Notes: generated by a model not told the origin, from the letters alone. 64,000 nucleotides of DNA from Acidobacteriota bacterium (GCA_013289835.1 JABCZG010000009.1:1-64000); one strand, 5' to 3'; counted from the stretch's first letter, positions 8,812-18,822 are shown. Made by a program: numbers and translations.

Positions 8812-9783
8812 TCAGCCTTTTAGAGCGTCAATGATCTGCTTCCCGTGGAAGCGGCCATTTTCGATAAATATTTCGCTCGTGTGCCGCCCGCCGATAACCA
8901 CTCCTGCTAAATGGATCCCCGGCACGTTGCTTTCGAGTGTCTTCACGTCCAGCGCAGGCTTGCGGCTCTCGGGATCAAGCCGCACGCCGAGGCTCTCGAT
9001 GAAACTGAAATCGGGATGATATCCCGTTAACGCAAACACCTGCCGTGCCGGCAAGCGCTTTTCCCCGGCGCCGTTTGCGACGATCACTTCGTCCGGGGTG
9101 ATCTGTTTCACGTGCGTTTCGAACAACGCCTTCACTTGCCCTGCCTTGATCCTATTTTCGATGTCCGGCCGAACCCAATATTTGATCGTTGCGCCGAGAT
9201 CTTTATTCCGGTGCACCAGCGTGACGCGCGTGCCATTGCGATACAGATCCAGCGCCGCCTCCGCCGCAGAATTCTTACCGCCGATCACCACAACGTCTTG
9301 ATTCCAGAATTCGTACGGCTCCGTGTAATAGTGCGAAACGTGCGGGAGGTCTTCACCCGAAATCCCCATGACGTTCGGCAGATCGTAATATCCGGTGGCC
9401 ACTACAATTTTCTTGCCCTGATATCGCTCTTCGATTCCCTTCTCCGTTTTTGTGACTACCGTGAAATTCCCATCCTGCCCATCCACGCGCAAGACCCGTT
9501 CATACAAGCGCAATTCCAGTCCGTAATGCTCGGCAGCCTTCCTGTAATACTTCAGCGCCTCAACGCGCACCGGTTTCTCTGCTGCTGAGACTAGAGGCAA
9601 ATCCCCGATCTCCAGCAATTCCGGCGTCGTGAAAAACACCATGTTCGCGGGATAGTGAAAGATCGAATTGCACAGGCATCCCTTATCAATCACCAAGGGA
9701 CGCATTCCTGCGCGCTTGGCTTCGATCGCAGTAGCAAGGCCAGTAGGCCCTGCTCCGATGCAGATAATGTCGTAGGTCGCCAT
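8812..9783 (-). CDS. ypdA: YpdA-family putative bacillithiol disulfide reductase (FAD-dependent)
   Basis: MATYDIICIGAGPTGLATAIEAKRAGMRPLVIDKGCLCNSIFHYPANMVFFTTPELLEIGDLP is characteristic of YpdA. Confidence 0.85.
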   Translation of the reverse strand: MATYDIICIGAGPTGLATAIEAKRAGMRPLVIDKGCLCNSIFHYPANMVFFTTPELLEIGDLPLVSAAEKPVRVEALKYYRKAAEHYGLELRLYERVLRVDGQDGNFTVVTKTEKGIEERYQGKKIVVATGYYDLPNVMGISGEDLPHVSHYYTEPYEFWNQDVVVIGGKNSAAEAALDLYRNGTRVTLVHRNKDLGATIKYWVRPDIENRIKAGQVKALFETHVKQITPDEVIVANGAGEKRLPARQVFALTGYHPDFSFIESLGVRLDPESRKPALDVKTLESNVPGIHLAGVVIGGRHTSEIFIENGRFHGKQIIDALKG

Positions 9784-9833
9784 ACGAATTTCAGTCTGCC
9801 GGGAGTTTTTGAGAATTGCAAATCGAACGAATC

Positions 9834-10169
9834 TTACTGCCTGCCCGCTGAGGTGAGAATTCCGTTCAGTTCCTCTTGGAAGGCATCGAGCTCATTCAGC
9901 CTTTCCGCCGTCGCTTCCAGCTCGTTTTTCTTCCAAACAAACACTTCGCCTGAGCCGCGCTTCAACTTCACGCTTAGGTTTCCCCCGACCAAATACGACG
10001 GTGCAGCCGCCAACTTCAAGCCCCCCTGTGCGACCGGCGCAAGCACGGCGGCGCACTCGCCCTTCTTGATGCAAATGACGTTTTCGTATGGCGGAATGGT
10101 GATAGGGCGAAAACCAGCTTCGAGAAGCCGCTCGATGATCTTCATTTGCTGCGGGGAAAGTTCAACCAT
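9834..10169 (-). CDS. Hypothetical protein
   Basis: 111 aa, MVELSPQQMKIIERLLEAGFRPITIPPYENVICIKKGECAAVLAP...; in the same-strand cluster with ypdA and parB. Confidence 0.65.
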   Translation of the reverse strand: MVELSPQQMKIIERLLEAGFRPITIPPYENVICIKKGECAAVLAPVAQGGLKLAAAPSYLVGGNLSVKLKRGSGEVFVWKKNELEATAERLNELDAFQEELNGILTSAGRQ

Positions 10170-10220
10170 TGAGATGATTCGCCGAGACTCTGCTGCCGTG
10201 CCCGATCGCGGACCGATTAC

Positions 10221-11045
10221 TTACGCCGCCGTCGAGTCGGCGGTTTCCGTGGAAGACCCTTCAAGCTGCGTCAAAATTTCCCGCAAAGTAGTAATCAGCT
10301 CTTCCCGCGAAACGTGGCTCTTCTTGAACTGAATCCGGAACTTGAACGTCTCGCTTTGCGGCTCAAAATTAAAGATGAACGGACGCGGACGTTGCGGCCC
10401 AGCCTGCTCCTCCCGCCGTTCGCGCCGCGCCTCATCGCGCGTCAATCCGCCCTGCATGATGCGGTGGAACATCTCAATCATCTTCTTTTCGGTGGGTTGC
10501 CGCGCGATCTGGAGAAGCAACGACTTTGACATGATGCCCTGGTCAACACACTTCTTGCGCAGCGAATCCGGGATATTCCGCAGCGACAGTGTCTCTGTAA
10601 CCGACGACCGCGCCCGCCCAATCTTCCTGGCGATGTCTTCATGCGTGTACTCGAATTGGGTCCCCAGTCGATGCAATCCGTCCGCTTCTTCAAACGCCGT
10701 CAAATCCTTCCGCTGAATGTTTTCAATCAAGCCGATTTCGAGCGTCTCCGCATCATCCGCCGTCTTCTCGATGCACGGCACCTCCCGCAGCCCCGCCGCC
10801 CGCGACGCGTGATACCTCCGTTCCCCGGAGATGATGTAGAAGCAGTCCTCCCTCGGCACGAACCGCACCAGCAACGGCTCCAGCACGCCCTTTTCGCGGA
10901 TGGATTCCGTGAGTTCGCGCAAATCGCCCAGCGCCTTGCGCGGTTGGTCCGGGTTCGGCCGGATTTGGTCCACGCGGATCATCCGCCCAACCGCCGCCCC
11001 GCTGTAACTCGTCAGCGATTCGACGTAGTGCGCGTCATGCCGCAT
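10221..11045 (-). CDS. parB: ParB/RepB/Spo0J family partition protein
   Basis: MIRVDQIRPNPDQPRKALGDLRELTESIREKGVLEPLLVR...YIISGERRYHASRAAG; start chosen at ATG overlapping the parA stop. Confidence 0.88.
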   Translation of the reverse strand: MRHDAHYVESLTSYSGAAVGRMIRVDQIRPNPDQPRKALGDLRELTESIREKGVLEPLLVRFVPREDCFYIISGERRYHASRAAGLREVPCIEKTADDAETLEIGLIENIQRKDLTAFEEADGLHRLGTQFEYTHEDIARKIGRARSSVTETLSLRNIPDSLRKKCVDQGIMSKSLLLQIARQPTEKKMIEMFHRIMQGGLTRDEARRERREEQAGPQRPRPFIFNFEPQSETFKFRIQFKKSHVSREELITTLREILTQLEGSSTETADSTAA

Positions 11046-11835
11046 CTTCAGCGTGATGGGTAGCCCGATTCTCTTCGACACGATGGATAACCTCCGCAGC
11101 GAGTTTCTTATACTCGACCGCCCCAGGCGACTTCGGTGCAAATGTAAAAATCGTTTCCTTGTACGCCGGGCTCTCTTCCAAGCGTACGTTCTTGGTGATT
11201 TTTGTCTTGAACAGCACTTCGCCAAACACCGAACGAATTTGCCCGTGCGTATCTTTCGAGATATTCGTGCGCTTATCAAACAACGTAATCACCACGCCCA
11301 GAACTTTCAGACCCGGATTAGGCCGTGCGCGAATTCGCTCGTAGGTTTCCAGCAGATCGTCCGTGCCTTCAATCGCAAAATAAGCCGCCTGGATGGGCAC
11401 CAGCAGATGCGTCGAGGCCACCAGCGCGTTAACCGTCAATATTCCCAGAGACGGCGGCGTATCGAGAACCACATAATCGTAATCCTTCAGGACCGGCGTC
11501 AGCGCATCTTTCAATTTGAACGGCGCATCGAACTGCCCCGCGAGAACCTGCTCCAACTTCGCCAGCGCCAGGCGTCCCGGCCCGAGAAACAGCAGCGGAT
11601 CTTTCGTCGGTTTGATGGCAGCGCTCATCGTCACCCGGCTGTCGCTCAGCACGTCGAACATGCTGGTGGAAATTTCGCCGGAGTCATAAAACGCGATCGT
11701 CGAATTGGCCTGCGGATCGAGGTCAATCAACAGCGTGCGCTTGCCGCGAATCGCCAGCGCCGCCGCCAAATTGATCGCCGTCGTGGTCTTCCCGACGCCG
11801 CCCTTCTGATTCGCTACCGTGATGATGGCCGTCAT
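11035..11835 (-). CDS. parA: ParA family ATPase
   Basis: MTAIITVANQKGGVGKTTTAINLAAALAIRGKRTLLIDLDPQ; deviant Walker A. Confidence 0.93.
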   Translation of the reverse strand: MTAIITVANQKGGVGKTTTAINLAAALAIRGKRTLLIDLDPQANSTIAFYDSGEISTSMFDVLSDSRVTMSAAIKPTKDPLLFLGPGRLALAKLEQVLAGQFDAPFKLKDALTPVLKDYDYVVLDTPPSLGILTVNALVASTHLLVPIQAAYFAIEGTDDLLETYERIRARPNPGLKVLGVVITLFDKRTNISKDTHGQIRSVFGEVLFKTKITKNVRLEESPAYKETIFTFAPKSPGAVEYKKLAAEVIHRVEENRATHHAEDAA

Positions 11836-12081
11836 CTGTTTCTGCCTCCGACCGCATATCCTGGCCGAGCGCGAAGAGCGCACGCATCCGCAAGACGCCG
11901 CGTCCCGGCAACTGCCTTCCTATATATGGGTGCCGGCCGCAGAAAACCCCAAGGCCTAGGCTAACTCTACGTTTTCAACTGGTTGATTGGCAAGGAAAAA
12001 GTGGTGGAGCCACCGCTCTGTCAGTGGAAATCGCCGTCGAGTGAACTCGGCCCGGCGGGCGCCGGACCGCGCAAACTCAAA

Positions 12082-12471
12082 CTAAAAATCCAGTCCCCAA
12101 AAATCCAGCGGTGGTTCCTGAAGCTCCAGGCCTAATTCCCAGCCCTTTCGGCCCTCATGTCCGCGCCACACCAGGACGGCTTCGCATGAAATCTGATTGA
12201 TCAGATTCACGAGCCGCAGCCGCTGTCCCACTGTGAAACCTTGCGGCACCACGGCAAGGCAGCCCTTCGGCCCGATGTCCACTGTGTAGCCTTCCGCTCG
12301 CAGGTTATGACCTGCTTCGCTCCACTCCACAGCCACCGCCACGCGCGAATTCACTCGTCCGGTCCCGCGAATTTGCCTCATCCGAGCGTCAAAAGCTGCA
12401 TCCTGTACGAGCGGCACCAGCGTCTCCTCATGCCTAGAGCCGGGGACATCCCAACCTCGTCCCAAATCCAC
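12082..12471 (-). CDS. PilZ-like domain protein with degenerate motif
   Basis: RVAVAVEWSEAGHNLRAEGYTVDIGPKGCLAVVPQGFTVGQRLRLVN; PilZ-like fold, second motif DIGPKG. Confidence 0.6.
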   Translation of the reverse strand: MDLGRGWDVPGSRHEETLVPLVQDAAFDARMRQIRGTGRVNSRVAVAVEWSEAGHNLRAEGYTVDIGPKGCLAVVPQGFTVGQRLRLVNLINQISCEAVLVWRGHEGRKGWELGLELQEPPLDFWGLDF

Positions 12472-12790
12472 TCCCCCGACTCACGATCTGTCAGCGGCAA
12501 ACCGCGGAAACTCAACGGCTTTCGCAGGCTACGAACGATCGCCGTTAGCGTCAATGGAACTCGCCTACCAGTACGGCGCGGGAGTTACCCCAGCGGCCCC
12601 CCAACTCACCTCCACAGCGCTTTCCAAGATATCCCCAGGACGAGCCAAGTGGCCCACTCTTGGTACCAACGAAATCTTGACTCTTTGTAATACCGAGTAC
12701 GAGATTGAGCCTTGCCATGCCCCCGATTCAGCACACACTGATTCTCCCCCCTTTGTTGCCCTCGCCAGCCTTCGCGTTCAAGGAGCACTC

Positions 12791-13147
12791 ATGGAATTCT
12801 TTACCGCCGATCGGCGGTCGTCTCATCGTCTGCAATTCAAAACCGCTCTGCGAGTCCGCGTCTGGAAATCCGGCTCCACTGAGCAACGCACCGAATCCGA
12901 AAATCTTTCGGAACGAGGAACCTTTTTCGCCACCGATGCGCCATTCGCCATCGGTTCGCCACTCGAGATCCTTTTGAAAATGCCTCAAGAGATCACCGGC
13001 AAACCCGCCACCGAATGGAAGTGTACCGGCCACGTGGTTCGCCTCGAGCCCCGCGATTCTCCCCGCGGCAAATTGGGCGTTGGCGTGCAATTTGATTGCT
13101 ATGAAATCTTGCGAGCGCAGCCACCTCCGCCGCGCGAGTCGATATGA
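12791..13147 (+). CDS. PilZ domain protein
   Basis: RRSSHRLQFKTALRVRVW...ENLSERGTFF matches RxxxR and (D/N)xSxxG; AGGAG just upstream of ATG 12791. Confidence 0.8.
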   Translation: MEFFTADRRSSHRLQFKTALRVRVWKSGSTEQRTESENLSERGTFFATDAPFAIGSPLEILLKMPQEITGKPATEWKCTGHVVRLEPRDSPRGKLGVGVQFDCYEILRAQPPPPRESI

Positions 13148-13180
13148 CCGGCATCCTGCGGAGAGTCCTATGAGGATATT

Positions 13181-13867
13181 GTGCAAAAACGCGCTCTAAT
13201 CGTGGACGACGAACCGGCAACCTGCGAGCTCATCGGCAAAATCTTGCATTCCGCTGGCATGGCAGCATTGACCGTTACCCGGAGCACCGAAGCCCCCGGC
13301 CTTCTCAATGAAGGAAAGTTTGATGTCGTCTTCCTGGACTTGCACATGGCCTCTCCCGATGGCATCGAACTCGCCCACTTCATGCGTTCTTCGAAGTTTA
13401 ATCGCGTGACCCCAATCATCTTGATTAGCGACGATCAGCGCCCCAGCGCCGTGTCCATCGGTTTTGCCGCGGGAGCAAATTTCTTTATCTACAAACCGAT
13501 TGACAAAGACCGCCTCAAAAAGCTCCTGCAAGCCACGCAAGGAAATATGGAGCACGAACAGCGCCGCACCCGCCGCATACCTCTGCGCTCCGCTGTCCGG
13601 CTCAAGTTCGGCGACGACGAAATCGAAGGGGAAACCATCGACGTCAGCATGAGCGGCCTTCTCGTCAGGGCACCCCTTACTGCTTCGCTTGGTTCTTCGG
13701 TCCGCGTCAGCTTGCAACTCACACCGCGGGGCAAGCCCGTAATGGGTGTCGGTTCGGTCGTCCGCCTCCTCGACGGAAACCAGATGGGCATTCAGTTGGA
13801 CCAGCTTCCACTTGCGGAGAGCGAGCGCTTGCAGGAATTTCTCCTCCCCATGATTCTCGACGCATAG
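13181..13867 (+). CDS. Response regulator receiver domain fused to PilZ domain
   Basis: RALIVDDEPATCELIGKIL...DVVFLDLHMASPDGIEL, then RRTRRIPLRSAVRLKFG...TIDVSMSGLLV. Confidence 0.88.
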   Translation: MQKRALIVDDEPATCELIGKILHSAGMAALTVTRSTEAPGLLNEGKFDVVFLDLHMASPDGIELAHFMRSSKFNRVTPIILISDDQRPSAVSIGFAAGANFFIYKPIDKDRLKKLLQATQGNMEHEQRRTRRIPLRSAVRLKFGDDEIEGETIDVSMSGLLVRAPLTASLGSSVRVSLQLTPRGKPVMGVGSVVRLLDGNQMGIQLDQLPLAESERLQEFLLPMILDA

Positions 13868-14002
13868 CCTCAAGCTGCCCCGCCAGCCTAGGGTCAAAAA
13901 TTTCCGTCTCTTGATGTTTTGCCATTTCCACTTGAATTTGTGCGTCGTCGGTTTGCTCCTTTTCTTCACCCCGCATACACTCTTTCATCTCGTTCCGCGC
14001 CG

Positions 14003-15379
14003 ATGATTCAGCTCCAAACACTTCGCACTGAGCTTCGCCCCACCTTGCGGCTGGCCGTTCCGCTCGTCCTCGCCGAACTCGGCTGGATGAGCATGGCCAT
14101 CGTGGACACCATGATGGTCGGTCATTTGCCCAACAGCGCCACCGCCATGGGCGCTGTCAGCCTCGGCTCCAACATTTTCATCGTCCTCGCTCTTTTCGGC
14201 GGCGGTTTGCTTCTGGGCTTGGACACTCTCGTCTCGCAAGCATTTGGCGCCGGCCAGCGCGAAGACTGCCATCGTTCTTTGGTGAACGCAATCTACCTGA
14301 GCATCGCGCTAACACCGTTCCTCGCCGCCCCGGTCTGGCTGCTTCCTTCTCTTCTTGGCGGAATGCAAGTCGATCCCGGCGTCTTGGCGCTTGCGATTCC
14401 CTACAGCAAAGCTCTCGTCGCTGGACTCTTCCCGCTTCTTCTCTATTTCGCCGTGCGCCGCTGCCTGCAAGCCATGAACATGGTGAAGCCCGTGGCGTTC
14501 GCACTGATCAGCGCAAACATCGTCAACGCCCTCGGCAACTGGATCCTGGTCTATGGAAAGTTGGGTGTGCACGCGATGGGCACAGTCGGCTCCGGCTGGT
14601 CCACGGCAATTGCCCGGACGTACATGGCCAGCGTGCTGGTCGGTTACCTGCTGTGGTACGACCGCAAACATCGCACCGAACTTCTGAGAACTCCCGTGGA
14701 TATTGATCTGCCGCGCATCCGCCGGCTCATCACACTGGGACTGCCGGCCGCCCTCCAATTCACTTTGGAGAGCGGCGTCTTCGCTCTAGTCACTGCGCTC
14801 ATTGCCCGCTTGGGCGCTGTGCCTCTGGCCAGCCACCAGATTGCGCTAAACACCGTGGCCTTCACCTATATGGTGCCGCTCGGAGTGGCCTCCGCCGCAG
14901 CAGTGCGTGTGGGCCAGGCCCTAGGCCGCAAAGATCCTCGCGGCGCGGGCGACGCGGGAGGCACGGCAATTCTTCTTGGCGCCGCATTCATGACCTGCGC
15001 CAGCGCCGCGCTTCTTCTATTTCCCCGTTGGATCGCCCGCATGTACACGCCCGACGAAGTCGTAATCCGGAGCACTTTCCACCTTCTTGCCGCCGGCGCT
15101 GCCTTTCAATTGTTCGACGGCATTCAGACCGTTGCCACCGGCGCGCTTCGCGGCGCAGGCGATACCCGAACGCCGATGTTCTGCCACTTCACCGCCTATT
15201 GGATCATCGGCCTCCCGCTCGGCGCATGGCTCTGCTTCCGCCGCGGCTGGGGCGCTTTCGGCCTCTGGGCCGGCCTGAGCCTCGCTCTGATTTTGATTGG
15301 TATTGTCTTGCTGTTCGTCTGGCGGCGCATGGTCCGCCGCCTGCTGCTTTCAGCTCAAGTGAACCCTGCGCCAGTTTGA
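14003..15379 (+). CDS. MATE family efflux transporter
   Basis: About 12 TM; RLAVPLVLAELGWMSMAIVDTMMVGHLPN...GLDTLVSQAFGAG. Confidence 0.9.
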   Translation: MIQLQTLRTELRPTLRLAVPLVLAELGWMSMAIVDTMMVGHLPNSATAMGAVSLGSNIFIVLALFGGGLLLGLDTLVSQAFGAGQREDCHRSLVNAIYLSIALTPFLAAPVWLLPSLLGGMQVDPGVLALAIPYSKALVAGLFPLLLYFAVRRCLQAMNMVKPVAFALISANIVNALGNWILVYGKLGVHAMGTVGSGWSTAIARTYMASVLVGYLLWYDRKHRTELLRTPVDIDLPRIRRLITLGLPAALQFTLESGVFALVTALIARLGAVPLASHQIALNTVAFTYMVPLGVASAAAVRVGQALGRKDPRGAGDAGGTAILLGAAFMTCASAALLLFPRWIARMYTPDEVVIRSTFHLLAAGAAFQLFDGIQTVATGALRGAGDTRTPMFCHFTAYWIIGLPLGAWLCFRRGWGAFGLWAGLSLALILIGIVLLFVWRRMVRRLLLSAQVNPAPV

Positions 15380-15424
15380 TCGCGGAATCGTTCAGAACGC
15401 GACGGTCAATGACGTACTAACGAA

Positions 15425-15910
15425 CTACATCTTGTAGCGGCCAAGGTCGTCGTCAGAGAGACCTTCCAGCCAGTTGCGCAGCTGCTCGTTGGTATTCCGC
15501 TCGGAGATCGCACTGGAAATCTTCGAGCTCTTCAGCACTTCTTCGTCCACGAAGATCGGGCAGTCCATGCGCAGCGCCAGCGCCAGCGCATCGCTCGGCC
15601 GCGAATCGATGGTCATCATCTGCCCTTCGCGCTCCACCCAGATCATCGCGTAAAACGTGTCGTCCTTCAGATCGTTCACCACGATTTTCTGCACGCGCAC
15701 ATCGAGCCCCAGCAGGAAATTCTTCAGCAAGTCGTGGGTCATGGGGCGAGGTGTCTGGACTTTTTCAATTTCCAGCGCAATGGCGTTCGCTTCGTACACG
15801 CCCACCCAGATGGGCAGAATCGCCTGGCCCTGCACATCTTTCAGCACCACGATGGGCATGTTCGTGACGGGATCCATCATCAGGCCACGGATCTTCATCT
15901 CCACTTCCAT
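15425..15910 (-). CDS. Bifunctional nuclease family protein (DUF151)
   Basis: MKIRGLMMDPVTNMPIVVLKDVQGQAILPIWVGVYEANAIALEIEKV...SRPSDALALALR. Confidence 0.9.
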   Translation of the reverse strand: MEVEMKIRGLMMDPVTNMPIVVLKDVQGQAILPIWVGVYEANAIALEIEKVQTPRPMTHDLLKNFLLGLDVRVQKIVVNDLKDDTFYAMIWVEREGQMMTIDSRPSDALALALRMDCPIFVDEEVLKSSKISSAISERNTNEQLRNWLEGLSDDDLGRYKM

Positions 15911-15926
15911 CGAGGCCTCCCCAAGT

Positions 15927-17432
15927 TTAGACGGCGTGCTCCCCTACCAGGTTGTTCGGACCCGAGCCCGTGACACGAATCTGCACGTAGGTTCCCAGAA
16001 GCTCTTTCGCTTGGGAAGCAAAATTTATCACCCGGTGCGACGTTGAATACCCAAACCACTGGTTCTCGCGCCGCGATTTTCCGCTGACCAGCACCTCGAA
16101 CGTTTCTCCCACGAGCACCGCGTTCCGCGCCGTCTGTATTTCGCGCTGCTTCTCTTGCAGAACGCCAAGCCGCCTGCTCTTCTCTTCTTCCGGAATCGTG
16201 TCCTTCATCGCCAGGGAAGGCGTATTCGGCCGCGGCGAATACTTGAACGAAAACAAACTGTCGTAGCCCACTTCATCAAGAAGACTCAGCGTCTCTTCGA
16301 AGTCGCCTTCCGTCTCGCCCGGAAAGCCCACGATGATGTCCGTCGTAATCGCAATCGGCCGGTTCGCGGCGCGAATCATCGCAATCTTTTCGAGATACTC
16401 CTCGCGCGAGTATGTCCGCTGCATAGCTTGCAGCACTTTACTCGACCCAGATTGCACAGGCAGATGCACGTGGTCGCAAAGCTTCGGCTCGGCCTCGATC
16501 GCGTCCACAATGTCGCGTGTAAAATCGCTCGGGTGCGAGGTAGTGAACCGCACGCGCCGGATTCCCGGCACATCCGCAACCGCCAAGAGCAATTCCGAAA
16601 ACCGCATTCTCCGCGGCGTGGGGTCCGCGTACGAATTCACCGTCTGCCCGAGCAGCTGAACTTCCGAATATCCAAGCTCCGCAACCTGCTGCACCTCGCG
16701 CAAAATCGAATCGCTCGCTCGGCTGCGCTCCGGTCCGCGTGTGTAGGGCACAACGCAATACGAGCAAGCCTTGTCGCAGCCTTCGATAATCGTCAAATAT
16801 GCGCGCCAGGGATTGTCGCGCCGCGTCACTTCCGTCTCAAACGTTTCGTCCGTGTCCGTATCGAGCCCCGTCACCCGGTGATTCCCCGCTTCCAGCCGCG
16901 TCAGCATTTCTGGCAGCTTGCTGTAGCTCGCAGAGCCGCACACCAGGCTGACCCATGGCGCACGCTTGAAGATCTCTTCGCCTTCCTGCTGCGCCACGCA
17001 CCCCAGCACCCCTATGACTTTGCCCTCGCTCTGCTTCTCTCGGTATTCCCCCAGTCGCGAGAAAACTTTTTGCGCCGCCTTTTCCCGAATGCTGCACGTG
17101 TTGTAAAGGATCAATGAAGCGGCTTCCGGCGTCTCCACTTGCCTGTATCCCCGCGAAAGCAGCACGCCGGCAACCTTCTCCGAATCGTGATCATTCATCT
17201 GGCAGCCGAAAGTCTCGAGAAAAAACGTCGCGTGCTGCCCTGCCAATGCGGTGAGAGCGTTCCCCAAGGAAGAAGTCTGGCCGGTAAGTTGTCCCAACTC
17301 GATGTCGAATGGCTTATTCATCTCGAAATCGCAGTCTATCACACCTGCTTCGCGCGGTCGTTCCTGGCAACACGCCCCGCCGTTGCCCGTTAAGCAGCAA
17401 AAGTAGAAACAATCGCATCCAATTGGTTGCAC
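15927..17432 (-). CDS. miaB: tRNA-2-methylthio-N6-dimethylallyladenosine synthase
   Basis: FLETFGCQMNDHDSEKVAGVL; IEGCDKACSYCVVPYTRGPERSR radical SAM motif; TRAM-like tail. True start probably internal at MNKPFDIELG. Confidence 0.92.
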   Translation of the reverse strand: MQPIGCDCFYFCCLTGNGGACCQERPREAGVIDCDFEMNKPFDIELGQLTGQTSSLGNALTALAGQHATFFLETFGCQMNDHDSEKVAGVLLSRGYRQVETPEAASLILYNTCSIREKAAQKVFSRLGEYREKQSEGKVIGVLGCVAQQEGEEIFKRAPWVSLVCGSASYSKLPEMLTRLEAGNHRVTGLDTDTDETFETEVTRRDNPWRAYLTIIEGCDKACSYCVVPYTRGPERSRASDSILREVQQVAELGYSEVQLLGQTVNSYADPTPRRMRFSELLLAVADVPGIRRVRFTTSHPSDFTRDIVDAIEAEPKLCDHVHLPVQSGSSKVLQAMQRTYSREEYLEKIAMIRAANRPIAITTDIIVGFPGETEGDFEETLSLLDEVGYDSLFSFKYSPRPNTPSLAMKDTIPEEEKSRRLGVLQEKQREIQTARNAVLVGETFEVLVSGKSRRENQWFGYSTSHRVINFASQAKELLGTYVQIRVTGSGPNNLVGEHAV

Positions 17433-17529
17433 GCCCGGAATGCGTATGCTACGTTTCTTACGCCCAGAAAAATGCTAACGATTTTGCGTTCGCAATTCTT
17501 TTCTTCGTACTGAGGGGTACATCATTTTT

Positions 17530-18210
17530 TTGTTCTCTACGATCTTTGTCACCGACATCGGGAATATTCTCACGCAAACCGGCTGGGTCGCCCGCGGCGT
17601 CCTGCTGCTTCTTCTCATGTTCTCCGTCGTTTCCTGGGCCATGATCCTTCAAAAGCTCGGAATGTTTGGTCGCGTCCGCAGGAAGAGTGATGAATTTCTG
17701 CGTATTTTTCGCGCCACGCGCGGCGTTGCCAACCCGCAAGCATTGGCAACCGCCGGCTCGCCGTTCTCTACCGTTTACGCTGCCGGTTACCGCGAACTGC
17801 AGAGTCAGGTCGGCACCGCCCCCGGCAATCCGCATCCACCCAAACTGAAAAGCCTGCAGGCCGTAACCGTCAGCATGCAACTCGCCTCCGCCGAAGAAGT
17901 CCGCCGCGTCGAAAAAGGTATGTCCTGGCTCGCCACCACCGGCTCAGTCTCGCCGTTCATCGGTCTCTTTGGCACAGTTTGGGGCATCATTGACGCCTTC
18001 TCCGGCCTGGGCAGCGCTGGTGCCGCCAGCCTGCGCGCCGTCGCGCCCGGCATCGCGGAAGCGCTCGTGACGACCGCTGCAGGCCTAGCCGCAGCGATCC
18101 CCGCGGTCATCTTCTACAACCAGTTTTTACAAAACATTCGCGATCTAGCGCAGCGCCTGGACACCTTTGCCCTCGAAGTCACCGCGCAGATCGAAAAAAC
18201 ATTCAACTAA
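17530..18210 (+). CDS. tolQ: TolQ / MotA-TolQ-ExbB proton channel protein
   Basis: GMSWLATTGSVSPFIGLFGTVWGIIDAFSGLGSAGAASLRAVAPGIAEALVTTAAGLAAAIPAV. Confidence 0.92.
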   Translation: MFSTIFVTDIGNILTQTGWVARGVLLLLLMFSVVSWAMILQKLGMFGRVRRKSDEFLRIFRATRGVANPQALATAGSPFSTVYAAGYRELQSQVGTAPGNPHPPKLKSLQAVTVSMQLASAEEVRRVEKGMSWLATTGSVSPFIGLFGTVWGIIDAFSGLGSAGAASLRAVAPGIAEALVTTAAGLAAAIPAVIFYNQFLQNIRDLAQRLDTFALEVTAQIEKTFN

Positions 18211-18360
18211 TTTGAGTTCGGACGAACACAATGTTCCACGCGTCAAAATCCAAATCAAACCACCCCAAGGGGTTTAGACTGCCCATTCAATTTAACGAGC
18301 CCAAACACTCCACTCAATTACGAGTGACGGCGCACCACGCTCAGGAATTGTTTTTTCTTA

Positions 18361-18389
18361 CTGTCAGCTGTCAACTGTCAGCTGTCAGC
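18361..18389. repeat. 7-bp tandem repeat CTGTCAG/A x4 in the tolQ-tolR gap
   Basis: ctgtcag-ctgtcaa-ctgtcag-ctgtcag-c read directly. Confidence 0.9.
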
Positions 18390-18400
18390 TTCTTCTAGCC

Positions 18401-18820
18401 ATGCCGCAACTCTCCAAATCGACCCAAACCTCCCTCTCCGAGATCAACATGGTCCCGTTCGTGGACGTCGTCCTCGTCCTCCTCATCATTTTCATGATCA
18501 CCGCTCCCATCCTCCAGTCCGGCATTGAAGTGGACGTCCCCAAAACCCACACCGTGAAAGATATCAACCAGGATCGCTTAGTCGTCACCATGGACAAATC
18601 TCAGCGCATATACCTCGGCAACGATCCCGTCAATATCCACGAGCTCGGCGCGAAAATCCACGCGCAGCTGAAAAACACCCAGCGCAGTGTATTCTTAAGG
18701 TGTGACGAGACGGTGCCGTTCGGAGCTTTTGCCTCTCTGATCGACGCCCTGCGCCAATCCGGCATCAACAACATCAGCATCGTCACGGAGCCCATCACCG
18801 ATCGCGCACGGACACAGTAA
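18401..18820 (+). CDS. tolR: TolR / ExbD biopolymer transport protein
   Basis: EINMVPFVDVVLVLLIIFMITAPILQSGIEVDVP. Confidence 0.93.
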   Translation: MPQLSKSTQTSLSEINMVPFVDVVLVLLIIFMITAPILQSGIEVDVPKTHTVKDINQDRLVVTMDKSQRIYLGNDPVNIHELGAKIHAQLKNTQRSVFLRCDETVPFGAFASLIDALRQSGINNISIVTEPITDRARTQ

Positions 18821-18822
18821 CG

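Noticed and set aside
10221-11835. parS site near parAB
   Set aside because: No TGTTTCACGTGAAACA-like sequence seen by eye; parS may lie elsewhere, so parAB could be chromosomal or element-borne and I make no claim.
11053-11964. 303-aa plus-strand ORF
   Set aside because: Antisense shadow of parA; Arg/Gln-rich, no recognisable domain.
18361-18389. Possible CRISPR-like repeat
   Set aside because: 7-bp units without spacers; simple tandem repeat, no cas genes.
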